From Mucilaginibacter pineti (lineage in GTDB: Bacteria; Bacteroidota; Bacteroidia; Sphingobacteriales; Sphingobacteriaceae), in assembly GCF_900101875.1 (NCBI RefSeq), contig NZ_FNAI01000001.1, positions 1 to 64,000 on the forward strand: a stretch of 64,000 bases of DNA. The letters are read 5' to 3'. The notes beneath the pieces were generated by a model. The model saw only the letters and a program-made list of their open reading frames with translations, was not told where the DNA came from and made no database searches. Shown here piece after piece: positions 18,753 to 26,360 of this stretch. Within the stretch, counting starts at the first letter, position 1; every line of letters begins with the position of its first letter. The position numbers and the translations under genes were made by a program.

Positions 18753-19089
18753 AAATTTGCAGGTTTAGACAGGTTAAACCTAATGAAAAATTATAACTAT
18801 TTGTTGTTCAAATTAATTTAGAACCATTTGCTATAATTATGCAGGATTGGTTGATAACCAGTATGCTTTTGTTTTGAGGTTGGCCCTGAAGCATAAGTAA
18901 TAGTATCTTTATCGGCGCATAAACAACTGAATTTTGAAGGCGAATCTTGTTACAAATCGCCCAATTTATCATCTAATAAAAAAATAAAAAAAATGGGTAA
19001 GGGTAAAGCATATTAAGCGTGTCTTGTATCCGCATCATATCATATAAATGGGATATAAAACAGCCTGTTTACTTAAATACAAACGCTTA
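18753..19089. promoter_or_regulatory. Divergent intergenic region with a 7+7 inverted repeat
   Basis: This gap separates the LytTR regulator (minus) from the STN/LA_2272 gene (plus). At 18761-18781, nine bases before the regulator's start codon, AGGTTTA and TAAACCT form an inverted repeat with a 7-base spacer. This could be an operator or a small leader hairpin of the regulator. An A-rich run (AATAAAAAAATAAAAAAAATG) lies near 18975. I see no RNA gene. The promoter positions are not clear. Confidence 0.35.
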
Positions 19090-20871
19090 ATGATAATAAA
19101 CAGAACTCAAATTGCCCGCTTTCTTTTCCTTTTTATAGCCGCAGGTATCAGCTCAAAGACCTTTGCGCAGGGCAATTTAATGAAGAACGTAGTTATAGGC
19201 GATATAAAAGATCAGCGCCTGGCTAACGTCCTTACTAAAATTGCCAGCAAAGGCGATTTTTATTTTGCCTACAATAATAAAAGTATTCCTGCCGATAGCA
19301 TTGTATCTGTTTCGGGCTTCCACGGATCGTTGTTTAGCCTGCTTGACAAATTGTTGGGCGAGGAGTATGAGTTTAAGGAGGTGCCCGGCTATGTGGTGTT
19401 AAGGCATGCTCCAAGTAAATTATACCTTACCGCCGAGGTTGAAAAAGACCAGTCGAAACAATTTATAGTACGAGGATTTGTAAAAGACGTTGTAGACCAA
19501 AAGGTGGTAAAGCAAGCCAGTGTTTATGAAAAGGATTTGCTGATATCGACCCTTACCGATGACAAGGGATACTTTGAGCTAAAATTGAAAAACTACACCG
19601 GCTCGTTGCTCCTTACCGCAACGCGTGAAAACTACCGGGATACCTCGCTTTATGTGCTCCCGTCTATAAACGTTGTAGCCAATCCAGCCGCCGACCAAGC
19701 CTATAAATATTATCCCGAAGATAATGGAGGTAAAAGTGTTGAACATAGCCGTTTTGCGAGGTTCTTTATCAGCTCAAAGCAGTTGGTGCAGGGACTAAAT
19801 TTAGGTAACTTTTTTGCACTAAGTCCTTACCAGATATCTTTAACACCTGGGTTAAGTTCGCATGGTATGTATAGCAGCCAGGTTGTTAACCATTTTTCGT
19901 TGAATTATTTTGGCGGATACACTGCCGGAGTAAATGGTTTTGAGGTAGCAGGTTTTTTTAATATCGACCGCAAGGATGTTAAATATGTACAGGTAGCGGG
20001 TTTATTTAACGTGGTTGGGGGGAGTATGCGGGGTTTCCAGGCGGCAGCTGTTTATAATAACGTGCTAAATAATGCCTCGGGTGTACAGGTAGGCGGCCTT
20101 ATAAATAAAGTGGATAATTTTAAAGGTATGCAGGTTGCAGGACTTTTCAATTATGATAAAACGGCATCGGGCTTTGTATTGGCGGGTTTGTTTAACAGCA
20201 CCGGCGATTTTAAGGGCGGCGTGCAGTTTGCAGGGCTGGTTAACGCAACACAAAACGCTAAGGGTATACAATTTGCAGGTTTATATAATCAGTCGGCAGG
20301 CGATGTGGGATCGCAGTTTGCGGGGCTGGTTAACGTTGCCAAAAAGGTAAAAGGGTTTCAGTTTGCAGGACTGGTTAATGTTGCCGATAGCAGCGATTAT
20401 CCCATTGGTCTTGTTAACTTTATTAAAAACGGTGAAAAAAGTATAGCCATAAGTACCGATGAAAACCGGTTCATACACCTCGATTTTCGCTCTGGCGGCC
20501 GGGTTTTATATGGGTTGATAGGCGTGGGGCATAGGTTTGATAAACAGGCATCCAGCAGTACTATCAACCTGGGTTTCGGGGCTCATATTATTAACCCTAA
20601 CCTGTTTTCGCTTAATGGCGAGTTTATTACGCAAACAGTTACCGATTTTAAAAGTCCGGCTTACCAGGTGAGTTCTTTTAAACTATTGCCGGGCCTTAAT
20701 CTTAGTAAAAACATCAGGCTGTTTGCGGGCCCATCCCTTAATATAACTTATGCCGATAAGGGTGATAACATTCCCGTTCACGGATGGGTACTTAGTAAAC
20801 ACATCAGTAATAATGGTAAACTAAGTTTGGTTCATATTGATTTCACCGGCGGACTGCAACTGGTTTGGTAA
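19090..20871 (+). CDS. STN-like domain plus LA_2272-type repeat surface protein
   Basis: Start at 19090 gives a normal signal peptide (RFLFLFIAAGISSKTFAQ); an in-frame Met at 19048 would add 14 residues. Residues ~30-110 resemble the secretin/TonB short N-terminal (STN) domain: RLANVLTKIASKGDFYFAYNN, SVSGFHGSLFSLLDKLL, YEFKEVPGYVVLR. A carboxypeptidase-like beta domain follows (FIVRGFVKDVVDQKVVKQASV ... STLTDDKGYFELKL). Residues ~280-430 hold about eight ~21-residue repeats of the form GxQxAGLFN / FKGMQVAGLFNYD, typical of LA_2272 surface repeats. The C-terminal ~150 residues look like beta-barrel strands and end in Trp. The repeats and C-terminal part are paralogous to the protein at 23917. 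STN domains normally sit on TonB receptors that signal to FecR; here the domain is on a repeat/barrel protein beside a FecR/ECF pair. Confidence 0.8.
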   Translation: MIINRTQIARFLFLFIAAGISSKTFAQGNLMKNVVIGDIKDQRLANVLTKIASKGDFYFAYNNKSIPADSIVSVSGFHGSLFSLLDKLLGEEYEFKEVPGYVVLRHAPSKLYLTAEVEKDQSKQFIVRGFVKDVVDQKVVKQASVYEKDLLISTLTDDKGYFELKLKNYTGSLLLTATRENYRDTSLYVLPSINVVANPAADQAYKYYPEDNGGKSVEHSRFARFFISSKQLVQGLNLGNFFALSPYQISLTPGLSSHGMYSSQVVNHFSLNYFGGYTAGVNGFEVAGFFNIDRKDVKYVQVAGLFNVVGGSMRGFQAAAVYNNVLNNASGVQVGGLINKVDNFKGMQVAGLFNYDKTASGFVLAGLFNSTGDFKGGVQFAGLVNATQNAKGIQFAGLYNQSAGDVGSQFAGLVNVAKKVKGFQFAGLVNVADSSDYPIGLVNFIKNGEKSIAISTDENRFIHLDFRSGGRVLYGLIGVGHRFDKQASSSTINLGFGAHIINPNLFSLNGEFITQTVTDFKSPAYQVSSFKLLPGLNLSKNIRLFAGPSLNITYADKGDNIPVHGWVLSKHISNNGKLSLVHIDFTGGLQLVW

Positions 20872-20910
20872 ACCACCAATAACTAAATATGGCAGTATCT
20901 TGAAACTTTA

Positions 20911-21118
20911 TATAAACTGTCTAAAAACGAAAGTTTTTCATTGCCGTTGACTTTAGTCAACGGTAATGAAAGGCATTATTACGGGCTTTAGCCCAATTAT
21001 CCAAGCGACATTTGGGCTAAAGTCCTCGTTTTCTACTCATTATTCCGTTGACTAAAGTCAACGGCAATGAATTTTATAGCATACTCAAATAGTTTAAATC
21101 AAATTTAAACAGCTTCTA
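20911..21118. mobile_element. MITE-like palindromic element, copy 1
   Basis: Ends read TATAAACTGTCTAAA and TTTAAACAGCTTCTA, an imperfect terminal inverted repeat. Inside are an outer hairpin CCGTTGAC-TTTA-GTCAACGG (20945-20964), the inner pair GGGCTTTAGCCCA / TGGGCTAAAGTCC, and a second outer hairpin ending GTCAACGGCAATGA at 21070. It is a reverse-complement relative of the element at 26142-26342. ATATGGCAGT occurs just outside both ends (20887-20896 and 21121-21130). It codes for nothing and would need a transposase in trans. Confidence 0.75.
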
Positions 21119-21144
21119 CGATATGGCAGTGTGTTAGTTTGTAA

Positions 21145-21576
21145 TTAATTTTCACCTGTAATCTCAACACCATTTCGAATTGCGGCTCCAAGTACATCAA
21201 TATTTATATCTTTTAAGTTTTTGAACTTAATGCAATACCCGCTCACGCTCGCCTTGCCTATTTCTTTTCCATACGTTTGGGCCAGGTATGTTTTATCTTC
21301 GATACCAAGAATATAGATAGAAATTCCGGTTGTGTTTGCGCTCATACCAATTTGATAAAACTCCCTGGTTTTTCCATCAGCATATTTAATGGTGTAAAAT
21401 CCATAGCCTATATTAGGATTAGAAACAGTTTTGTTTTCGCTGTTTTTACCATCAAAGAACCATAATTTACATCCCGGTAATACCTGGAGTATAAACCTAT
21501 GCAGTTCTTCCATGTCGCTGCGTTTTGGCTCAGGTTGGCTGGTAATATACGTTTCGATTTGTTCTGTTATGTTCAT
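21145..21576 (-). CDS. DUF1801 / YdhG-like small cytoplasmic protein
   Basis: A 143-residue soluble protein without signal peptide. It opens with ITEQIETYITSQPEPKRSDMEELHRFILQVLPGCKLWFFDGK, the pattern of the DUF1801 (YdhG-like) fold, followed by YGFYTIKYADGKTREFYQIGMSANTTGISIYI and CIKFKNLKDINIDVLGAAIRNG, which fit the core strands and C-terminal helix. The biochemical role of the family is not established; members are common as single genes in Bacteroidota. It lies between a MITE-like element and the FecR gene and shows no operon link to either. Confidence 0.8.
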   Translation of the reverse strand: MNITEQIETYITSQPEPKRSDMEELHRFILQVLPGCKLWFFDGKNSENKTVSNPNIGYGFYTIKYADGKTREFYQIGMSANTTGISIYILGIEDKTYLAQTYGKEIGKASVSGYCIKFKNLKDINIDVLGAAIRNGVEITGEN

Positions 21577-21639
21577 ATGAAATGATGGGTTGCTTACTTA
21601 GCCTTCACTAATTTCAAACTGAAACACTATCCTAAATAT

Positions 21640-22608
21640 TTATTTAAGGATAATGCCTTGATCTGTTTTAATAACCTGCATTTCGGGGTTACTCGTTTTT
21701 AACACATTTAATATTTTATCCAGCGCAATATCCTGCTTAATAGTAAGCGACATAGGATAATTGCGGATGGCATTATTCTCAATTTTAATATTGACATTAT
21801 ATGCTTTGTTCAGCACATCCACCAGCTGCCATAGCGGCGTTTTATTGGCAATAAATACACGGTTGGTATAATAGTTATACAGCAGTTCGGTGTTTTTCTC
21901 CACCTTCAGCACTTTATCACCGGGTTTTATGGTTACCCTGTCCTGCGGGTTTAACCGTACGGCGCTGCTACTTTTGCGCACCTCCACTATACCGCTTTCT
22001 ACAATAACCTCGGTACTTGCTGCCCCGCTTTTTATATTGAAGGCCGTACCGATATCCTTTACGGTTATTCCATTCACACTTACCGAAAACGGAACCTGCT
22101 CGTTATGCTTCACATCAAAAAAGGCTTCGCCGGTAAGTTTTATTTCTCTTCTTTTGCTATAGCTGCCGGTATAGCTAATGCTGGAGTTTTTGTTGATATA
22201 CACCATTGAGCTATCGGGCAGGGTTATTATACGCACGGTGTTTGTTGCCTGTATGTTTATCACTTTTTCTGGGCCGTATAAGCTGTAGGCAATCCAACTG
22301 CCACCAATTAAAAATACAATTGCCGCAGCTATGCGCAACCAGTTTGTACGGGGGGGAATGGGTACTACTTTAGCCTGTTGTGTGCTTTTACTGCGCAACT
22401 CCTTAAAATGTTCCCAAGCCTCAGTTTCGTGCAGCGGACTAACCTGCGCAAGCCGTTTGCTGCTCTCCAGGATCACCCTTACATCATCCAGTTTTTTTGT
22501 ATTGGCAGGACTTGATGCAACCCATGCATCAACCGTAGCGCGCTCATCGGGGCTGGCTTCCCCAAGGATATATTTGATCAGTATATCTTCGCTCGTATCC
22601 TTCTTCAT
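21640..22608 (-). CDS. FecR-family anti-sigma factor with DUF4974-type C-terminal domain
   Basis: A 322-residue membrane regulator. The N-terminal ~85 residues (DILIKYILGEASPDERATVDAWVASSPAN) are the cytosolic sigma-binding segment. A transmembrane helix follows (LRIAAAIVFLIGGSWIAYSLY, ~90-110), then the FecR periplasmic domain with TLPDSSMVYINKNSSISY, KREIKLTGEAFFDVKHNE and FSVSVNGITVKDIGTAFNI. The C-terminal part (ANKTPLWQLVDVLNKAYNVNIKIE ... LDKILNVLKTSNPEMQV) is the STN-like DUF4974 domain of Bacteroidota. It overlaps the upstream sigma gene by 4 bp (ATGA), so the two are coupled. The usual SusC-type TonB receptor downstream is missing; the next genes are DUF1801 and an STN/LA_2272 protein. 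Confidence 0.93.
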   Translation of the reverse strand: MKKDTSEDILIKYILGEASPDERATVDAWVASSPANTKKLDDVRVILESSKRLAQVSPLHETEAWEHFKELRSKSTQQAKVVPIPPRTNWLRIAAAIVFLIGGSWIAYSLYGPEKVINIQATNTVRIITLPDSSMVYINKNSSISYTGSYSKRREIKLTGEAFFDVKHNEQVPFSVSVNGITVKDIGTAFNIKSGAASTEVIVESGIVEVRKSSSAVRLNPQDRVTIKPGDKVLKVEKNTELLYNYYTNRVFIANKTPLWQLVDVLNKAYNVNIKIENNAIRNYPMSLTIKQDIALDKILNVLKTSNPEMQVIKTDQGIILK

Positions 22609-23204
22609 GATCTAAACATATTAAATAACATCAACGTAATTAATGGTAAAAATTCCTTCATTTCTTTTCGCAATATCCGCAGGGCTTTGCCCATATGCGT
22701 TTCCACCGTTTTTATAGAGATATGTAACTGATTGGCAATCTCCTGGTATTTTAATTCCTCAAACCTGCTTAAATGAAATATGGCCCTGCATTTTTCGGGC
22801 AGTTTATTTAGCGCGTTGTTAAGGTGCTGCTCCATTTCGCTGAGTTTTAATTTACCGGCAGCATCGTCTGTATGGTGTTGCATGGTGTGTACAGTTGCGG
22901 TTTGATATTTTAATTGAACCTTTTGGTGCCGTAAATAATTAAGACAATCATGATAAACCGATTTATACAAGTATGATTTTATAGAAACCTGCGGGTTTGC
23001 CCACTCGTTACGTTCCCAAAGTTTCAAAAACAGGGATTGTACAACTTCTTCGCTGGTATCCCAATCCTTTAATAACGAAAACGCGTAGGCATGCAGCTCC
23101 CTGAAGTGTTTTTTGAACAGCTGCTCAAAAACTACTTCGTTATCATTACTCAAACCGGCTGTTAACTTGGTATCATCCATTAATCGGGAATCAGTTTTCG
23201 GCAA
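22605..23204 (-). CDS. ECF RNA polymerase sigma factor (FecI-like)
   Basis: A 199-residue ECF sigma factor. Region 2 is seen as EVVFEQLFKKHFRELHAYAFSLLKDWDTSEEVVQSLFLKLWERNE, and region 4 as HLNNALNKLPEKCRAIFHLSRFEELKYQEIANQLHISIKTVETHMGKALRIL, the standard helix-turn-helix for the -35 element. It fits the Bacteroidota FecI-like group. It overlaps the FecR anti-sigma gene by 4 bp and should be held inactive by it until an outer-membrane signal arrives. No type of target receptor is encoded next to it. The start is the most upstream Met in frame; Met9 is a possible alternative. Confidence 0.93.
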   Translation of the reverse strand: MPKTDSRLMDDTKLTAGLSNDNEVVFEQLFKKHFRELHAYAFSLLKDWDTSEEVVQSLFLKLWERNEWANPQVSIKSYLYKSVYHDCLNYLRHQKVQLKYQTATVHTMQHHTDDAAGKLKLSEMEQHLNNALNKLPEKCRAIFHLSRFEELKYQEIANQLHISIKTVETHMGKALRILRKEMKEFLPLITLMLFNMFRS

Positions 23205-23236
23205 ATAAATATAAATCGATTGAAATTGATTTGATT

Positions 23237-23267
23237 GCAGGCAGCTTTTATTTGCACAGCCGCCTGC
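23237..23267 (-). terminator. Weak hairpin between porin-like gene and sigma factor gene
   Basis: GCAGGCAGCT and AGCCGCCTGC form a stem with one mismatch, lying after the stop of the porin-like gene (23286, minus strand) and before the sigma gene start at 23204. The base tract that follows on the minus strand is not T-rich, so termination here is uncertain. Confidence 0.4.
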
Positions 23268-23285
23268 TTTATCAAACTTAATTAT

Positions 23286-23858
23286 TTATTGGAATTTAAA
23301 GCCAACTCCCAGGCTAAAAATGTTGGCCTTTTGCCCAAGCTGCTTGTTAAATTTGCTTAGGCCCAGGCTGTAACGGGCATCAAAAGTTAAGTTGCCTACG
23401 TCAACACCGGCATCAACAAGGCCGCCCGCGGTAAAGTCCTGGTATTTGAAACCACCAGGTGCAATTGGCTTTTTTAGATTGTATGACAGATCGGGCCCGG
23501 CGGCCAAACGTACATTAAAATCGGCCGTGTTAAGGAGTTTGTAACCAACCAATAAGGGCAGGTTTATCTGTCTGAATTTGGCCTCGTAGGCACCGGAGTT
23601 AAAACGGTACTTATCGCTAAAGGTAACATAGTTAAGTTCGGGCTGAAAGAACAGCGTACTGCCGGTGCGGGCAAATATCCCCGCGTTAAAACCAATCTTT
23701 CCGGATTTGTCTGATACAGCATTCAGGCCGGTTTTAAGGGTAGAAAAGTTAACGCCGGCCTTAATACCAAACTCCAGATCAGATGATGATTGTGCTTTTG
23801 CTGTACCGATACCCAGTGTAACTACAATGGCGGTAGCCAATAATTTAATTGTTTTCAT
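23286..23858 (-). CDS. Porin-family outer-membrane beta-barrel protein (PF13568-like)
   Basis: A 190-residue protein with a signal peptide (LLATAIVVTLGIGTAKA, then QSSS). The mature part follows the small outer-membrane barrel family common in Bacteroidota: LEFGIKAGVNFSTL, IGFNAGIFARTGSTLFFQPELNYVT, FRQINLPLLVGYKLL, FNVRLAAGPDLSYNL, FDARYSLGLSKF and final strand IFSLGVGFKFQ. These are eight or so amphipathic strands with the usual LPLLVGY motif. Substrate and role are unknown. It lies upstream of the sigma/FecR pair on the same strand, separated by a hairpin and ~80 bp, and downstream of the LA_2272 repeat gene. Confidence 0.88.
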   Translation of the reverse strand: MKTIKLLATAIVVTLGIGTAKAQSSSDLEFGIKAGVNFSTLKTGLNAVSDKSGKIGFNAGIFARTGSTLFFQPELNYVTFSDKYRFNSGAYEAKFRQINLPLLVGYKLLNTADFNVRLAAGPDLSYNLKKPIAPGGFKYQDFTAGGLVDAGVDVGNLTFDARYSLGLSKFNKQLGQKANIFSLGVGFKFQ

Positions 23859-23916
23859 TTTGATTTTTGTTGTGATTATATATGTGATTATTAGATTATT
23901 ATAAGTTGCGTGTCAC

Positions 23917-24981
23917 TTAAAAAAGCACCTGTACACCGGCTGTATAGCCTGCATAAAAGCCGTATAGATTGCGGTCGTTGTTTCTTTTCCAGCTGGAGAT
24001 GTATTTGGTGGTCATGTTTCTGCCTTCCTCGGTATCGGCATTAACATAGTTGATGGATGGGCCGCCAAACAGTTCCAAAGTACGTGTGATTTTAAAAGCA
24101 GGCATTAACCTGAACGACGATTTAAAGTAGTCGCCGCCTTTAAAGCTTTCGAGGCCGCCGCTCACCAATTCGGTATTCAGGCGAAATACCTTTGTGCTGA
24201 AGATATGGGCACCCAAACCAGCCTCATAGGCATATCTATCGCGCTTATTTTTGAAGTTGTAACCCACTCCGATAATGCCATACAACGTTTTACCGCCCGA
24301 CCGGAAAGTTAACAGCGTAGTTTGGTTTTCATCAATAGTAGCTGCAAAGGCCTTTTCGCCATTTTTTGAAAGGTTGATGATACCTATTTGGGTACCGGCG
24401 CTATCGGCAATGTTTATAAATGATAACTGCGTGCCCTTAACCTTTTTTGCAACATTGATAAACGCCGAGATCTGTACACCTTTTACATTTTTGGCTACGT
24501 TGGAGAACCCCGCTATTTGCAGGGACGATACATCCCCGCCTTTATTAAGGAAGCCGGCAATCTGCGGGCCGCTACCGGTATTGGCAATATTGGCAAAGCC
24601 AGCGATTGCCACACCCTTGCCGCTACCATAAGTGTTTAAAAAACCGGCTACCATGGTGCCGTCGGCATTATGCCCAACGTGGTTTGAGAAGCCCGCTATT
24701 TGAAAGCCGGTAGCATTGTTATGTATAATGTTTGTTATACCTGCAATGGTAAAGCCGCGTTCGGCGGCAGATACGCCCGCAATAATATTCAGTGAAAAAC
24801 TGTTAGTATCGCGGGCAGCACCTGCGCCGTTGCTGCTTAAGGGGTAAACTAAACCAATATTTGTTTTTGCGCGGGTATTTTGCTGGGCGAAACTGCTGGT
24901 GCTTGCAAAGCCGGCCAAAATTAAGGCGGCTGTTTTAATGATAGTAGGAAAGCTATTCTTTTGGTAATTGTTAAAATTCAT
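23917..24981 (-). CDS. LA_2272-type repeat surface protein
   Basis: A 354-residue exported protein with signal peptide (IIKTAALILAGFASTSSFA, then QQ). Residues ~65-205 hold about seven ~20-residue repeats of the form GxQIAGFSN / GVAIAGFANIANTG, the LA_2272-type surface repeat. A signature LSKNGEKAFAATIDENQTTLLTFRSGGKTLYGIIGVGYNF then leads into C-terminal beta-barrel-like strands ending in Phe. Repeats and C-terminal part clearly match the longer protein at 19090 (its INFIKNGEKSIAIS-type segment and LDFRSGGRVLYGLIGVG), so the two are paralogues; this one lacks the STN-like and carboxypeptidase-like domains. The function of the family is unknown. Gene order suggests co-control with the neighbouring sigma/FecR pair. 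Confidence 0.8.
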   Translation of the reverse strand: MNFNNYQKNSFPTIIKTAALILAGFASTSSFAQQNTRAKTNIGLVYPLSSNGAGAARDTNSFSLNIIAGVSAAERGFTIAGITNIIHNNATGFQIAGFSNHVGHNADGTMVAGFLNTYGSGKGVAIAGFANIANTGSGPQIAGFLNKGGDVSSLQIAGFSNVAKNVKGVQISAFINVAKKVKGTQLSFINIADSAGTQIGIINLSKNGEKAFAATIDENQTTLLTFRSGGKTLYGIIGVGYNFKNKRDRYAYEAGLGAHIFSTKVFRLNTELVSGGLESFKGGDYFKSSFRLMPAFKITRTLELFGGPSINYVNADTEEGRNMTTKYISSWKRNNDRNLYGFYAGYTAGVQVLF

Positions 24982-25117
24982 GGTACGCTATTTTTCGTGT
25001 ATTTGAAGCTATAACACGATCAATAAGCTTTACCCTTACTGCATTTTAATTTTTTTGTACGATGAGTATGTGCCGCTAAAATAATGGCAGAAATTATCCA
25101 ATTAAACCAATAAGGAA

Positions 25118-26002
25118 CTATCTTAACTCCAAAGCCCGTTTCCGGTAATCGGTGGGGGTGATGCCGGTTTTTTCTTTAAACAGCTTTGAAAAGTAAAAGT
25201 AATTATGAAACCGGAGATCATAGGCGATCTCTTTTATGGGGATATCCGGATTGTTTAGCAGCTCCTTGGCGCGCTCTATTTTTAGCTGGATGTGATATTG
25301 TCCCGGCGACAAGCCCGTATAATTTTTAAACACTTTCCTGAACCACGAGTAACCAACCTGCAACTCCTGGGCGGCCTGTTCGGGTGAAAAATCAGTAGCG
25401 ATATTTGAGCGGAACAATAACCTCGCTTTGTTAATGATCAGCTCCCTGTCCTCACACTCTACCGCGTTTTGCTTAATAATGGAGTGAAAGCTACCCATCA
25501 AATGCAAAGCCGCGCCCGAGATAAGGGGCTGATAACCGGTGTTCTCCTGCTTGGTGGTTTCAATAATGCTGTTGAATAAGTTAAAGATACCCTCATGAAA
25601 GCCTATGTACAGGCTTGGGTTATCTGGCCGCAAGAAATGGTTTTTGGTGAGGTTATCTACAATATCGCCCTTTATGCCAATCCAGTATTCATCCCAGCCG
25701 GTTTCGTTATTGGGTTTATAGCGGTGCCGCTCGCCGGGGAACAGGATAATGATGGTGCCTGCCTTAATCTCATGCTGCTTGCAGTTGTCTGATTCAAAGA
25801 TGCCTTTGCCCCGGGTTATATAAATGATCTGGTATTCGTTTAGTACGCGCCCAATGTTCCAGTTAAAATAATGATGTGCCGGGTGGTTTTTCCCCGGGTA
25901 CGAGCCTGTCGGACCAATATGCGTGCAGCCGGTGTTTAAAACACATAAGCCCCAGTTTTCATCATCACGGCTAACAGGCAGGTACTTATAATAATTGATC
26001 AT
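25118..26002 (-). CDS. AraC-family transcriptional regulator (sugar-responsive type)
   Basis: A 294-residue regulator. The N-terminal ~170 residues form a cupin-like sensor domain (GRVLNEYQIIYITRGKGIFES, IKAGTIIILFPGERHRYKP, GWDEYWIGIKG), typical of AraC regulators that bind a monosaccharide. The C-terminal ~100 residues carry two helix-turn-helix motifs: SPEQAAQELQVGYSWFRKVFKNYTGLSPGQYH and IPIKEIAYDLRFHNYFYFSKLFKEKTGITPTDYRK. It lies just upstream of the glycan locus and transcribes the same way as the GH43 gene, from which a MITE-like element separates it. The neighbouring glycosidases suggest an arabinose-, xylose- or rhamnose-type ligand; the actual ligand is not readable. Confidence 0.9.
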   Translation of the reverse strand: MINYYKYLPVSRDDENWGLCVLNTGCTHIGPTGSYPGKNHPAHHYFNWNIGRVLNEYQIIYITRGKGIFESDNCKQHEIKAGTIIILFPGERHRYKPNNETGWDEYWIGIKGDIVDNLTKNHFLRPDNPSLYIGFHEGIFNLFNSIIETTKQENTGYQPLISGAALHLMGSFHSIIKQNAVECEDRELIINKARLLFRSNIATDFSPEQAAQELQVGYSWFRKVFKNYTGLSPGQYHIQLKIERAKELLNNPDIPIKEIAYDLRFHNYFYFSKLFKEKTGITPTDYRKRALELR

Positions 26003-26141
26003 TCAAAAACATAATTTTAAGCATACCATGTTTGCAATAAACACATCCATCCCTAAAATCTGAAAAAACATGGAGATGGCGTGGTTTATACAAAATTAAA
26101 GATAGCTGCAATTAACACCATATCAAAAAATACATCAACCG

Positions 26142-26342
26142 TTAAGAAGCTGTCTAAATTTGATTTAGATTATTTATGTATCATGTAAAATCATTGCCGT
26201 CGACTTTAGTCGACGGCAATGATGACTGAAAAACGAGGGGGCTTCAGCCCAAATACCGCTTGACAATTGGGCTGAAGCCCGCAATAATCTATTCTGTTAC
26301 TGTTGACGGCAATGAATATTCTAATCTTTAACAGCATCTTAA
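26142..26342. mobile_element. MITE-like palindromic element, copy 2 (inverted relative to copy 1)
   Basis: The element is bounded by TTAAGAAGCTGTCTAAA (26142-26158) and its imperfect inverse ending in ACAGCATCTTAA (to 26342). A perfect 14-bp hairpin with loop TTTA occupies 26191-26222. The inner pair GGGCTTCAGCCC (26239-26250) and GGGCTGAAGCCC (26269-26280) matches the inner stem of copy 1 with compensating base changes. The left half aligns with the reverse complement of the right half of copy 1. It fills the gap between the AraC and GH43 genes; nothing else is seen in 26003-26360. Confidence 0.8.
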
Positions 26343-26360
26343 TAAATAAAATGCTACATC

